Shown: piece after piece, positions 1 through 7,132 of the stretch
Position numbering within the stretch: the stretch's first letter is position 1
Layout of the letters: each line of letters begins with the position of its first letter
Source: JANXQG01 sp037147235
GTDB lineage: Bacteria; Planctomycetota; Planctomycetia; Pirellulales; Thermoguttaceae
Assembly (NCBI GenBank): GCA_037147235.1
Contig: JBAWVO010000152.1
Coordinates: 1-15,449 of the forward strand
Direction of reading: 5' to 3'
Length of the DNA: 15,449 bases
Notes under the pieces: model-generated
The model's input: only the letters and a program-made list of their open reading frames with translations
Databases searched by the model: none
What the model was told of the DNA's origin: nothing
Program-made: the position numbers and the translations under genes

Positions 1-667
1 CCTGATCGACCATGCAGACCGCGCCCCTGCGTCCCGGCAGATGCTCGGCAATGAGGTTCACGACCTGTTGCAGCATTTCGTCGAGCGTTTCGTGGGTCAG
101 CAGGATTTCACCGACCGATTTGAACATACTGAGAACCGGCAGTTGAGACGTGCTTTCCAAGAGGGATCGACCGAAGGCATCGGGAAGAGCCAATATCCTG
201 CCTGTCGTATTGCTCGGGTGCAGTTCGATCGCGGGGCGTTTTCCCCGGCCGGATTGGCCCAAGGTCTTCGATAGTTCGCAGAGATCGATGCTGGCGACGA
301 CGCTGGCCGCTCCCGATTCTTCGCTCAGGATCGCTTGAGGCGGCCCTGAATCGGAAAATTCCGTCGAGCGAAATTCCAGCAGAATCGGCTCCACAGCGTC
401 GGGTGCCAAAACAATCCGATCGCCGTGCCTGAGCCTCTGCCTGACAACCCGCTGGCCATTCACGGCAACTCCTACGTTGCTTCGCACCTCAATGCTCCAA
501 CCGCCTCCATCGCGAACGATTTGGGCGTGCATTCGGGCGACGCCTCGCCGCTTATCGAAAGGGAATTCGCATACGCTGCTATACCCCAGACGGACCAATG
601 CCTGGTCGAACGAGTGAACGACAGAACTTTTGGCGTCATGAAGAACGAGTTGAAATTCTTTACCCAC
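1..667 (-). CDS. FHA-GAF signalling protein, N-terminal part (runs off left edge)
   Basis: Reading the reverse strand from a GTG at 667 gives about 222 open codons to the window edge, so the C-terminus is missing. Residues of roughly 20-100 form an FHA domain, a phosphothreonine-peptide binding fold: RRGVARMHAQIV, then a GGGWSIEV strand, then VAVNGQRV and HGDRIVLAP, matching the usual R..V.R.HA, N-G and G-D positions. A linker follows. From about residue 180 the sequence (SVGEILLTHETLDEML, then VNLIAEHLPGRRGAVCMVD) looks like the start of a GAF domain. In this architecture the missing C-terminus is commonly a PP2C phosphatase, a nucleotide cyclase or a sigma-54 activator module; which one cannot be told here. 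The GTG start is supported by GGGGAG just upstream and an in-frame TAG two codons before it. The gene is divergent from the hybrid kinase. Confidence 0.85.
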   Translation of the reverse strand, partial: MGKEFQLVLHDAKSSVVHSFDQALVRLGYSSVCEFPFDKRRGVARMHAQIVRDGGGWSIEVRSNVGVAVNGQRVVRQRLRHGDRIVLAPDAVEPILLEFRSTEFSDSGPPQAILSEESGAASVVASIDLCELSKTLGQSGRGKRPAIELHPSNTTGRILALPDAFGRSLLESTSQLPVLSMFKSVGEILLTHETLDEMLQQVVNLIAEHLPGRRGAVCMVDQ

Positions 668-717
668 GTACTACTCCCCGAAAGCCAAAATGCGAGGTAC
701 GACAGTCCAGGCTCCAT

Positions 718-747
718 TCTATACCGCGTCGAGTGGGACGAGTGCAA
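718..747 (-). promoter_or_regulatory. candidate sigma-70-like promoter for the FHA-GAF gene
   Basis: On the minus strand TTGCAC (742-747) and TATAGA (718-723) are separated by 18 bp, about 50 bp upstream of the GTG start. It is a plausible but imperfect match found by eye. Confidence 0.35.
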
Positions 748-858
748 CGAACCCCCACAATTTTTCCAGTAAATCCTCATGGTGGGACTTATTTCTGCTA
801 CACCTGTCTCAAGGGTGCGTAAACGCAAATTATGCACAGGCAGTCTAATCCAAGGCTG

Positions 859-894
859 CGCCCTTCGCTGGGCGAACTTATGGGCCTTCGGCCC
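859..894. repeat. pair of adjacent small GC-rich hairpins
   Basis: Two perfect 5-bp stems sit seven bases apart: CGCCC/GGGCG with loop TTCGCT (859-874) and GGGCC/GGCCC with loop TTC (882-894). Each is followed by GAAC. On the minus strand the two read as a degenerate tandem repeat of a GTTCG...GAAGG unit. There is no U-tract, so a rho-independent terminator is unlikely. It may be a small intergenic repeat or a leader RNA structure. Confidence 0.4.
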
Positions 895-965
895 GAACAT
901 TAAGCAGGCCGCAAACAGGAGAACCTGAGTAAACCGGATACCCCTTTTTCCAAATAACCTCTACG

Positions 966-994
966 TTGACTTTGTAATTTCCCCACCCTACGAT
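966..994 (+). promoter_or_regulatory. candidate sigma-70-like promoter for the kinase operon
   Basis: TTGACT (966-971), a 17-bp spacer and TACGAT (989-994) lie on the plus strand, giving a leader of about 210 nt before the kinase start. The spacing is ideal, the -10 match only moderate. Confidence 0.35.
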
Positions 995-1209
995 CCCAAA
1001 AGCTACGATTTCCACGGCTTTCGACGGTCCCTTCCGCATCGTTTGTGTCGTACACTTATGTACGGCTCCCTGAGTGCCACGTCGCCCGACCGCAACACAA
1101 GCACCGACACTCGGGGATGCCACCGAATAAGCCGTCAAGACGAACTGTTGCGAAAAAGGTGTAAGGCGACTTCTCATCAGGTCTGGAATGGGAAAGATTG
1201 GCCCATAAT

Positions 1210-4200
1210 ATGAAAAATAGACATACCTTGTCGGTTCTTGTCTTGGTTTTCCTCATCCTGGCCGCAGGAATTGTCGCGGTAGGTGGATTACTCTACCGGA
1301 GCCAGCAAGACAACCGCCGAACGGAGGCTGAACACGAACTGGCCGCCATCGGCAATCTGAAGGTAGGCGAACTCTCGGAGTGGAGAAAGGAACGTCTGGC
1401 GGACGCCAACCTCTTCTATAAAAACAAAGCCTTCTCGGATCTGGTACGGCACTCGATCGAGCGGCCGCAAGACTTGTCTCTTCAAGAAGAGCTTCGGGAC
1501 TGGATCGGCCACTTCCAGTCAGGCCATCACTATGATCAGGTGACTTTATTCGATGCCGCATGCAACGAGCGGATATCCATTCCTGCTGATAAAGGTCCGT
1601 TATGCACTACTACGCTTGAGAATGCCCGTAAAGCCATGCTCTCGGGCCAAGTGACCTTCGCCGATTTCTATCCAGATATGAAAACCAAGAAGGTTTACCT
1701 CCGAGTATTCGTGCCGATTCTCGACGGCCCCTCGCTTGGGCGGTCACTCGGCGTTCTGAGATTTAGGATCGACCCCGAAGCCTATCTTTACCCATTCATT
1801 CAACGCTGGCCGACGCCCAGCGAGACGGCTGAAACGCTCTTGGTCCGCCGAGAAGGAAACGAGGTCGTCTTTCTGAATGAACTCAGGTTCCGAAAAAACA
1901 CGGCCCTTAACCTCCGCTTACCCCTTGATCGCACGGAGATTCCCTCGGTGAAGGCGGTCCTGGGCCAAGAAGGGATTGCGGAAGGTATTGGCTACGATGG
2001 CTATCCCGTGCTGGCGGCCGCATATGCCGTGCCCGATTCGCCCTGGTTTCTGGTGGCTAAGATAGACCTGGATGAAGTGTACTCTCCGATGCGAGAAAAG
2101 TTTTGGCTGGCGGTAATTTTCGTGAGTGTCATGTTGTTCGGCGCAGCAATGGCGATGGGATTCATCTGGCGGCAGCAGCAAGTCCGGTTCTACAACGACC
2201 AGTTGAAGGCGGCGGAGTCGCTACATAAAGTCAATGCGAACTTGGCGATCACCCTCAAGTCCATTGGTGATGCCGTCATTTCTGCCGATCTGGCGGGGAA
2301 TATCCTTCATTTGAATCCGATTGCCGAAACCCTGACGGGTTGGACGTCGGCGGAGGCGGCGGGCCAGCCCCTGACCGAAGTTTTCCAGATCATCAACGCC
2401 CAAACGCGACAGCCGGTGGCGAACCCGGTAGCCAGCGTGTTGAAAACCGGGCAAATTGTCGGCCTGGCCAATCACACGGTACTTATCGCGCGTGGCGGAC
2501 CCGAATATCAGATTGCCGACAGTGCCGCACCTATTTGGGATGGGAGCGGAACCATGCAGGGCGTAGTGCTGGTCTTCCGAGACGTGACCAAGGAGTATGT
2601 GGTGGCCGAGGAACTGCGCAGGCAGGAGACTTTTACGCGGCTACTGCTGGAGCATCAAGGCGACGGCATTGTAGCCTGTGACGCGAACATGAAACTGGTG
2701 CTCTTTAATCGGACCGCACGTGAATGGCATGGGACTGATGTACGAGACATTCCGCCCGCGCAATGGAACGACCATTACAAGCTCTATGACGCCGAAGGAA
2801 TACTCCCGTTGAGTCATGACGCCATTCCATTGGTGCGGGCATTTCGCGGTGAAAGCATCCAGCAGGTCAGCATGACCATTCGGACCAAGGACCAGGAGGT
2901 CCGCTACGTCACCGCCAGCGGCGAAGCATTCTTTGACGAATCAGGGAACAAACTAGGTGCGGTCGTAATGATGCGCGACGTCACCAGGCAAAGGCTCATG
3001 GAGAAACAACTCAGACAACATGCCGTGGAATTGGAGGCGACCAACAAGGCCCTCGAGGAGTCCAGGCATCTTGCCGAAGCGGCGAACCGCGCCAAGAGCG
3101 AGTTCCTGGCGAACATGAGCCACGAACTTCGCACCCCCTTGAACGCGGTGATCGGTTTCTCCGAGGGGCTTTTGGAGCGTGCCGACCGCCACCCCCTGAA
3201 CGATCATCAAAAGGACCGCCTCGGAAAGATCAAGGCCAGTGGCGAACACCTGCTGCAACTGATCAACGGAGTCCTGGACATCGCCAAAGTCGAGTCGGGA
3301 AAGGCCAATGTGCAAATCACGACCTTCGGCATCGAACCGGTCGCACGGCAGGTTGGCGATTTGGCGGAAGCACTCGCCAGGGACAAACCCGACGTCCGGT
3401 TTATACTCGACATCGAAGAACACCTGCCGACGATCACATCCGATTGTGACATGATTCGACAGGTTCTCGTCAATCTTCTCAGCAACGCGATCAAGTTCAC
3501 GGAACAAGGATCGGTCTCGCTTCGGATCCGCCGGAGCGACGACTCGCTCCACCTCAGCGTGGAGGACACGGGCGTGGGAATCGCCGTAAAGCACCAGGGC
3601 CGATTGTTTGAACAGTTCTATCAGGTGGAGCAGAAAACACATCGCCCGCTGAAAGGGGCAGGCCTCGGACTTGCGATCTCGAAGGCATTCGCCGAATTGC
3701 TGGGGGGTGCCCTGACGGTCGAGAGCGTCGAAGGGCACGGCAGCACCTTCACGTTGACCATCCCGTGGATGTTCGATCGCCGCGGGGGCGGCGATCGCCG
3801 CAGGGTTGCGGAGCAGGCGTCCGCCCCCAGCGACTCGGCGCCGGAAGGCCAAGAGCGATTCCGTGTCCTCTGCATTGAAGCCAACCCGGCAAGCAGCATG
3901 TTGTCGAACGATTATCCGACGGAGGCCGATCAGGTCGTCCATGCGGCCAATGGACTCGATGGATTGCGCCTGGCGGCTTCGGAACACCCGCAGGCCATCG
4001 TCCTCGACGCGATGTTGCCGGACCACGAGGGCTGGGGAATCCTCTATCATCTGAAGGACAATCCGGCCACGCGCAACATCCCGGTGATTCTCAACACCGG
4101 CCTTGGCGAGCACCGACTGGGCCACCTCCTCGGCGCCAATGACATCCTCGTTAAATCGGTCGATGAGCTGCAACTCCTGCAAGCCATCCGGCGAGTTCCG

Positions 4201-4629
4201 TCCAATCTTGTGCAGGGCGTCCCGAACGTGGCGATCGTCGATGACGATCCGAGCATATTGCGGCTCGTCGGAAGCATCCTGAAAGAAGAAAACTTCGATG
4301 TCTGTACGTACGAGAGCGGCGAGGCGTTCCTCGCCAGCCTGGCAACGCGGCAACCGGACGTCGTGATCGTCGACCTGTCGATGCCCCACATGGATGGATT
4401 TCAGGTCATCGAGAGGTTGCGCGAACACCCCTCCTACGCAAATATTCCGGTGGTGGTGATGACCGCAACGGTTCTCACGGAAGACGATTTCCTGCAACTA
4501 AACCGCAGCGATTGTACGGTGATCCAGAAGGACGGCATGGCCTGCAAGGAGGCACTGCGCCAACTGATCGACCGATTGCAAATGCTGAAAACCCCGAAAG
4601 AAAAACATGCGAACCATTCTACTTGCTGA
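1210..4629 (+). CDS. hybrid sensor histidine kinase with dCache-like sensor, two PAS and two receivers
   Basis: A protein of about 1139 residues. TM1 (about 7-28) and TM2 (about 298-320) bracket an extracytoplasmic sensor of about 270 residues resembling dCache (ends in PDSPWFLVAKIDLDEVY). Then come PAS1 (about 345-465, IGDAVISADLAGNILHLNP), PAS2 (about 473-597), a coiled linker, HisKA with phosphoacceptor His638 in SHELRTPLNA, and an HATPase with N-box NLLSNAIKF, G1 DTGVGI, F-box and G2 GAGLGLAIS. Receiver 1 has Asp933 in VLDAMLP, but its usual acidic pair is replaced (CIEANP). Receiver 2 has IVDDDP and Asp1055. The kinase autophosphorylates on ATP and passes phosphate to receivers, internal or downstream. 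ATG 1210 was chosen because GGGAAAG (1190-1196) sits about 13 nt upstream; an in-frame TTG at 1198 lies only 1 nt after that site. The last 23 bp overlap the next gene, suggesting translational coupling. Confidence 0.93.
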   Translation: MKNRHTLSVLVLVFLILAAGIVAVGGLLYRSQQDNRRTEAEHELAAIGNLKVGELSEWRKERLADANLFYKNKAFSDLVRHSIERPQDLSLQEELRDWIGHFQSGHHYDQVTLFDAACNERISIPADKGPLCTTTLENARKAMLSGQVTFADFYPDMKTKKVYLRVFVPILDGPSLGRSLGVLRFRIDPEAYLYPFIQRWPTPSETAETLLVRREGNEVVFLNELRFRKNTALNLRLPLDRTEIPSVKAVLGQEGIAEGIGYDGYPVLAAAYAVPDSPWFLVAKIDLDEVYSPMREKFWLAVIFVSVMLFGAAMAMGFIWRQQQVRFYNDQLKAAESLHKVNANLAITLKSIGDAVISADLAGNILHLNPIAETLTGWTSAEAAGQPLTEVFQIINAQTRQPVANPVASVLKTGQIVGLANHTVLIARGGPEYQIADSAAPIWDGSGTMQGVVLVFRDVTKEYVVAEELRRQETFTRLLLEHQGDGIVACDANMKLVLFNRTAREWHGTDVRDIPPAQWNDHYKLYDAEGILPLSHDAIPLVRAFRGESIQQVSMTIRTKDQEVRYVTASGEAFFDESGNKLGAVVMMRDVTRQRLMEKQLRQHAVELEATNKALEESRHLAEAANRAKSEFLANMSHELRTPLNAVIGFSEGLLERADRHPLNDHQKDRLGKIKASGEHLLQLINGVLDIAKVESGKANVQITTFGIEPVARQVGDLAEALARDKPDVRFILDIEEHLPTITSDCDMIRQVLVNLLSNAIKFTEQGSVSLRIRRSDDSLHLSVEDTGVGIAVKHQGRLFEQFYQVEQKTHRPLKGAGLGLAISKAFAELLGGALTVESVEGHGSTFTLTIPWMFDRRGGGDRRRVAEQASAPSDSAPEGQERFRVLCIEANPASSMLSNDYPTEADQVVHAANGLDGLRLAASEHPQAIVLDAMLPDHEGWGILYHLKDNPATRNIPVILNTGLGEHRLGHLLGANDILVKSVDELQLLQAIRRVPSNLVQGVPNVAIVDDDPSILRLVGSILKEENFDVCTYESGEAFLASLATRQPDVVIVDLSMPHMDGFQVIERLREHPSYANIPVVVMTATVLTEDDFLQLNRSDCTVIQKDGMACKEALRQLIDRLQMLKTPKEKHANHSTC

Positions 4630-5011
4630 AGACAATGTCAATAACGCGTCTCTATTGGAAGACCTCTTCTCGCTCGACGACATGCCCGCGCAGCTCGTTA
4701 CGGTGACCAGCGGTGAGGAAGTCGTCTGTCGGGCCATTTCGCTCCAGCCGGTCCTGATTCTCATGGATCTCCGGCTGCCTGGGATCGACGGCCTGGAAAC
4801 TACCGAGATTCTGAAGTGTAACCCGCTGACCAAGGAGATCCCGGTGTGGGCCGTCACCGCCTACACGATGCAAGGGGACGAGGAGCAGGCTCGGGCGGCG
4901 GGCTGTGACGATTACTTCACCAAACCTTTGGCGTTGCGCGAGTTTGGCGGCCGACTGAGAACCTTTTTACAAGAACTTGACAGGAAAGAAACATGTCTCA
5001 ATATAAAGTAA
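4607..5011 (+). CDS. single-domain response regulator A1 (DivK-like)
   Basis: A stand-alone receiver domain of 134 residues without an output domain. The fold markers are complete: acidic cluster EDN (8-10), phospho-acceptor Asp54 in ILMDLRLPG, Thr84 in the VTAYTM switch, and Lys106 in FTKPL. The GDEEQARAAGCDDYF stretch is typical of DivK-type receivers. It likely relays or buffers phosphate from the overlapping kinase gene. Its start lies inside the kinase 3' end, and its own stop overlaps the next receiver by 19 bp. It is a tandem paralogue of the protein at 5470-5886: I count about 19 substitutions in the first 126 residues, and 4754-4836 is identical at DNA level to 5617-5699. The C-terminal tails differ. 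Confidence 0.92.
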   Translation: MRTILLAEDNVNNASLLEDLFSLDDMPAQLVTVTSGEEVVCRAISLQPVLILMDLRLPGIDGLETTEILKCNPLTKEIPVWAVTAYTMQGDEEQARAAGCDDYFTKPLALREFGGRLRTFLQELDRKETCLNIK

Positions 5012-5412
5012 TGATCGTGGACGACGACACCAACTCCCGGGCCGTACTCTCCGACGCGCTGGGGGGCGAATCCTACACCCTGCTGGAAGCCGTGAATGGG
5101 CAACAGGCACTGGAACTCGCCAATGAGGAGTTGCCAGACCTGATCCTGCTCGATGTCATGATGCCTGGCATGGACGGCGGCGTTGGTATCCTGCACAAGC
5201 TCGGCGGCGTTGGCGTCCTGCGTAAGCTCAAGGAACAAGAGCAGACTCGCTCCATTCCGGTGATCATGGTTACGGCCTTGAACTTGGCACTCCAGGAGGC
5301 TGCATGCATGGACGAAGGTGCTACGGACTATATCTGCAAACCGTTCTCCGCCATGGTGATGCGATCACGGGTGCGCGCGGCCTTGCGCAATCGTCCCATT
5401 GCCACCGCATAG
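4993..5412 (+). CDS. single-domain response regulator B1 with internal 9-residue duplication
   Basis: A receiver of 139 residues with VDDD (9-12), Asp54 in LLDVMMPG, Thr94 and Lys116 in ICKPF. Compared with its paralogue B2 (5868-7031) it carries 10 extra residues just after the phosphorylation loop, caused by an in-frame tandem repeat of GGVGILHKL/GGVGVLRKL. It ends at a TAG where B2 instead continues through a linker into an ATPase. The spacer that follows still resembles that linker, so B1 looks like a truncated copy of a receiver-ATPase fusion. All phospho-transfer residues remain, so it may still be phosphorylated. The start overlaps A1 by 19 bp, exactly as B2 overlaps A2. Confidence 0.9.
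   Translation: MSQYKVMIVDDDTNSRAVLSDALGGESYTLLEAVNGQQALELANEELPDLILLDVMMPGMDGGVGILHKLGGVGVLRKLKEQEQTRSIPVIMVTALNLALQEAACMDEGATDYICKPFSAMVMRSRVRAALRNRPIATA
5176..5229 (+). repeat. 27-bp in-frame tandem duplication inside receiver B1
   Basis: Two 27-bp units, 5176-5202 and 5203-5229, agree at 23 of 27 positions and encode GGVGILHKL and GGVGVLRKL. The paralogue at 5868 has a single, shorter version (GGLVLNKL). The repeat lies right after the MPGMD loop, in the expected beta3-alpha3 region of the receiver. Confidence 0.85.
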
Positions 5413-5469
5413 AAATTGCTCGCAGCTCAGTAAAGGAAAGGTTTTGGGGTGATAGCCCGTGAGGTAACA
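5413..5469 (+). pseudogene. remnant of the CpaE-like linker and ATPase start after B1
   Basis: This 57-bp spacer aligns with the B2 linker region near 6255-6300. GCTCGC, then GGAAAGGTT, then TGGG occur in the same order and nearly the same spacing in both. In B2 these bases encode the end of the linker and KVLG of the ATPase. Here a 2-base difference after GCCTTG shifts the frame, a TAG ends B1, and the similarity fades at about the Walker A motif. It then gives way to the ribosome-binding site (GAGG, 5461-5464) of A2. I read it as debris of a lost ATPase domain; it is too short for certainty. Confidence 0.55.
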
Positions 5470-5886
5470 ATGAATACGATTTTGCTCGTTGAAGATAATG
5501 TCAATAACGTGTCCTTGTTGGAAGACGTCTTTGAACTCGACGACATGCCCGCGCAGCTCGTTGTGGTCACCCGAGGCGAGGAAGTTGTCCTTCGGGCCAT
5601 CTCGCTCCAGCCGGTTCTGATTCTCATGGATCTCCGGCTGCCTGGGATCGACGGCCTGGAAACTACCGAGATTCTGAAGTGTAACCCGCTGACCAAGGAT
5701 ATCCCGGTGTGGGCCATCACTGCCTGCACGATGAAAGGGGACGAGGAGCAGGCTCGTGCGGCAGGCTGCGATGAATACTTCGCCAAACCTTTGGTGATGC
5801 GCGAGTTCAGCGACCGTCTGCGAGTCTTCTTGCAAGAACTGGACGAGACCGAAAGGCAGGAAGCAACATGGCTCACCGTAAAATAA
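5470..5886 (+). CDS. single-domain response regulator A2 (DivK-like)
   Basis: A receiver-only protein of 138 residues with VEDN (7-10), Asp54 in ILMDLRLPG, Thr84 and Lys106 in FAKPL, so phosphorylation competent by sequence. It is the paralogue of A1 and differs mainly at surface positions and in a longer tail (DETERQEATWLTVK). ATG 5470 was chosen over an in-frame GTG at 5449 because GAGG lies six bases upstream of the ATG and because the protein start then aligns with A1. Its last 19 bp overlap the ATG of the Rec-ATPase gene. It probably takes phosphate from the upstream kinase and acts with the ATPase fusion. Confidence 0.92.
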   Translation: MNTILLVEDNVNNVSLLEDVFELDDMPAQLVVVTRGEEVVLRAISLQPVLILMDLRLPGIDGLETTEILKCNPLTKDIPVWAITACTMKGDEEQARAAGCDEYFAKPLVMREFSDRLRVFLQELDETERQEATWLTVK

Positions 5887-7031
5887 TGATCGTTGACGAC
5901 GACGCAAACTGCCGTGCCGTGCTTTCCGACGCGCTGGAGGGTGAACCCTACACCCTGCTGGAAGCCGTGAATGGGCAACAGGCACTGGAACTCGCCGACA
6001 AAGAGCTGCCGGACCTGATCTTGCTCGATATCATGATGCCTGGCATGGACGGCGGTCTCGTTCTGAATAAGCTCAAAAAACAGGAGCGGACCCGCTCCAT
6101 TCCAGTGATCATGGTTACGGCCTTGAACTCGGATACGCAGATCTATGTGTGTCTGAACGATGGTGCCGTGGACCATATCTGCAAACCATTCTCCAACATG
6201 GTAGTGCGCGCCCGGGTGCGATCGGCCTTGCAATCGCACGCCGCCTCCACCCGAGAAAAACCGCTCGCGGCCAATCAGGGAAAGGTTCTGGGTTTTATTG
6301 GCGTCAAGGGCGGCGTTGGCACAACAACTATCGCACTGAATGTCGCGGTGGCCTTGCTCAAGACCAAAAAAACCGTCGCGGTGGCCGAAATTCGGCCCTA
6401 TGCCGGCACCATCGCCATCCAACTCGGTGCATCTTCCGCGCTGAACATCGATCCCCTGCTCCGATACGAACACCCAGGTGACATCAACCCTCAAACCTTG
6501 GGCAAGTATTTGACGAACCATCCGACCGGCCTGCGACTGCTCCTTGCCCCGCCCGACATCAGCGAACAGCGGGAAATCACGGGCCAACAGGCCGAGGAGA
6601 TCATCAAAGGGCTTGCAAGCATGGTGGATTATGTCGTTGTGGATATTCCCGCAAATCCCACCAAGGTCGCCAAAGCGGCGTTGCGATGCTGTCAGTTCAT
6701 CGCGATGGTGGTCGAACTGGAATCGAGCGGCGTGGCAGCCGCCCCGGCAATGATCAAAGCCCTCGACGCTTGGGGAGTGGGAGGGCCATTAATGGGGCTT
6801 GTCCTGGTCCAGCGCACGGCAGACACCCCGTCGATGACGGTAGGTTATGTACGAAGCCACTTGGCATGTCAATTTGTCGGGGTGATTCCTCCCGCGCCGG
6901 ATTTATGTGCGCAGGCCCTTCGGTCGGGATCTCCACTGGTGCTATCTCACCCGGACTCGATATGTGCAACCGCATTGGGGGAATTGGCCTGCCGCCTCGC
7001 CGCGGAACACGTATCGGCCTTGACATTCTAA
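5868..7031 (+). CDS. receiver domain fused to CpaE/TadZ-type ParA-family ATPase (B2)
   Basis: A protein of 387 residues. Residues 1-122 form a receiver (VDDD 9-12, Asp54, Thr84, Lys106 in ICKPF), followed by a linker to about 138 and a MinD/ParA-fold ATPase. The ATPase has a deviant Walker A, KGGVGTTT (147-154): the signature first lysine is present and the second is replaced by Thr, as is common in CpaE/TadZ proteins. A Walker B-like strand (VDYVVVDIPANP) follows. CpaE/TadZ proteins localise Tad/Flp pilus assembly machinery in other bacteria, and an N-terminal receiver, often atypical, is a familiar architecture. No tad/cpa genes are visible here, so the target could be something else that is polar or membrane-bound. 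Asp54 suggests phosphorylation control by the operon's kinase. It overlaps A2 by 19 bp. Confidence 0.88.
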   Translation: MAHRKIMIVDDDANCRAVLSDALEGEPYTLLEAVNGQQALELADKELPDLILLDIMMPGMDGGLVLNKLKKQERTRSIPVIMVTALNSDTQIYVCLNDGAVDHICKPFSNMVVRARVRSALQSHAASTREKPLAANQGKVLGFIGVKGGVGTTTIALNVAVALLKTKKTVAVAEIRPYAGTIAIQLGASSALNIDPLLRYEHPGDINPQTLGKYLTNHPTGLRLLLAPPDISEQREITGQQAEEIIKGLASMVDYVVVDIPANPTKVAKAALRCCQFIAMVVELESSGVAAAPAMIKALDAWGVGGPLMGLVLVQRTADTPSMTVGYVRSHLACQFVGVIPPAPDLCAQALRSGSPLVLSHPDSICATALGELACRLAAEHVSALTF

Positions 7032-7132
7032 CTTGACAATTCATTATTTTGGAAGAAAACTTGACGTAGAGTTGAATAGGGAAATCTTGTCAGAGTATCG
7101 CACAGGCAACGCCTCACAGAAGGAGATCCGCC

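Larger units (their letters stand above)
668..1209. other. divergent intergenic region without a credible gene
   Basis: This stretch of about 540 bp separates two divergently transcribed signalling genes. The short open frames inside it have no ribosome-binding site, no recognisable motif and compositions unlike the neighbouring genes. It does hold the hairpin pair at 859-894 and candidate promoters facing both ways. The leader of the kinase would be long (about 200 nt) if the plus-strand promoter at 966-994 is used. Confidence 0.6.
4607..6300 (+). repeat. tandem duplication of a two-receiver cassette (A1-B1 / A2-B2)
   Basis: The two-gene units 4607-5412 and 5470-about 6240 are paralogous in order, in spacing (both pairs overlap by 19 bp) and in sequence. 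The offset is 863 bp at the A start and 875 bp at the B start. Identical runs include 4754-4836 = 5617-5699 (83 bp) and 5072-5121 = 5947-5996 (50 bp), while other parts have diverged. Similarity continues past the B1 stop into 5413-5450, matching the linker and first ATPase codons of B2 up to about 6300. The original duplication therefore extended at least that far. Confidence 0.85.

Noticed and set aside
859..894. Rho-independent terminator for either flanking gene
   Set aside because: The stems are not followed by a T-run on either strand, and both neighbouring genes are transcribed away from this point.
878..1177. Open frame of 99 codons on the minus strand between the FHA gene and the kinase
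   Set aside because: No ribosome-binding site, no recognisable motif, odd composition and it lies in a divergent intergenic region; kept as non-coding.
2953..4497. Long open frame (514 codons) antisense to the hybrid kinase
   Set aside because: It mirrors the kinase coding frame, whose domains are unmistakable; antisense openness is a codon-bias shadow.
5427..6587. Long antisense frame (386 codons) over A2 and the Rec-ATPase gene
   Set aside because: A shadow of two clear coding genes; similar antisense frames appear over both duplicated receiver cassettes because the DNA is duplicated.
7033..7068. Two TTGAC hexamers between the ATPase and the last response regulator as a promoter
   Set aside because: Neither has an acceptable -10 box at 16-18 bp, so I did not call a promoter there.
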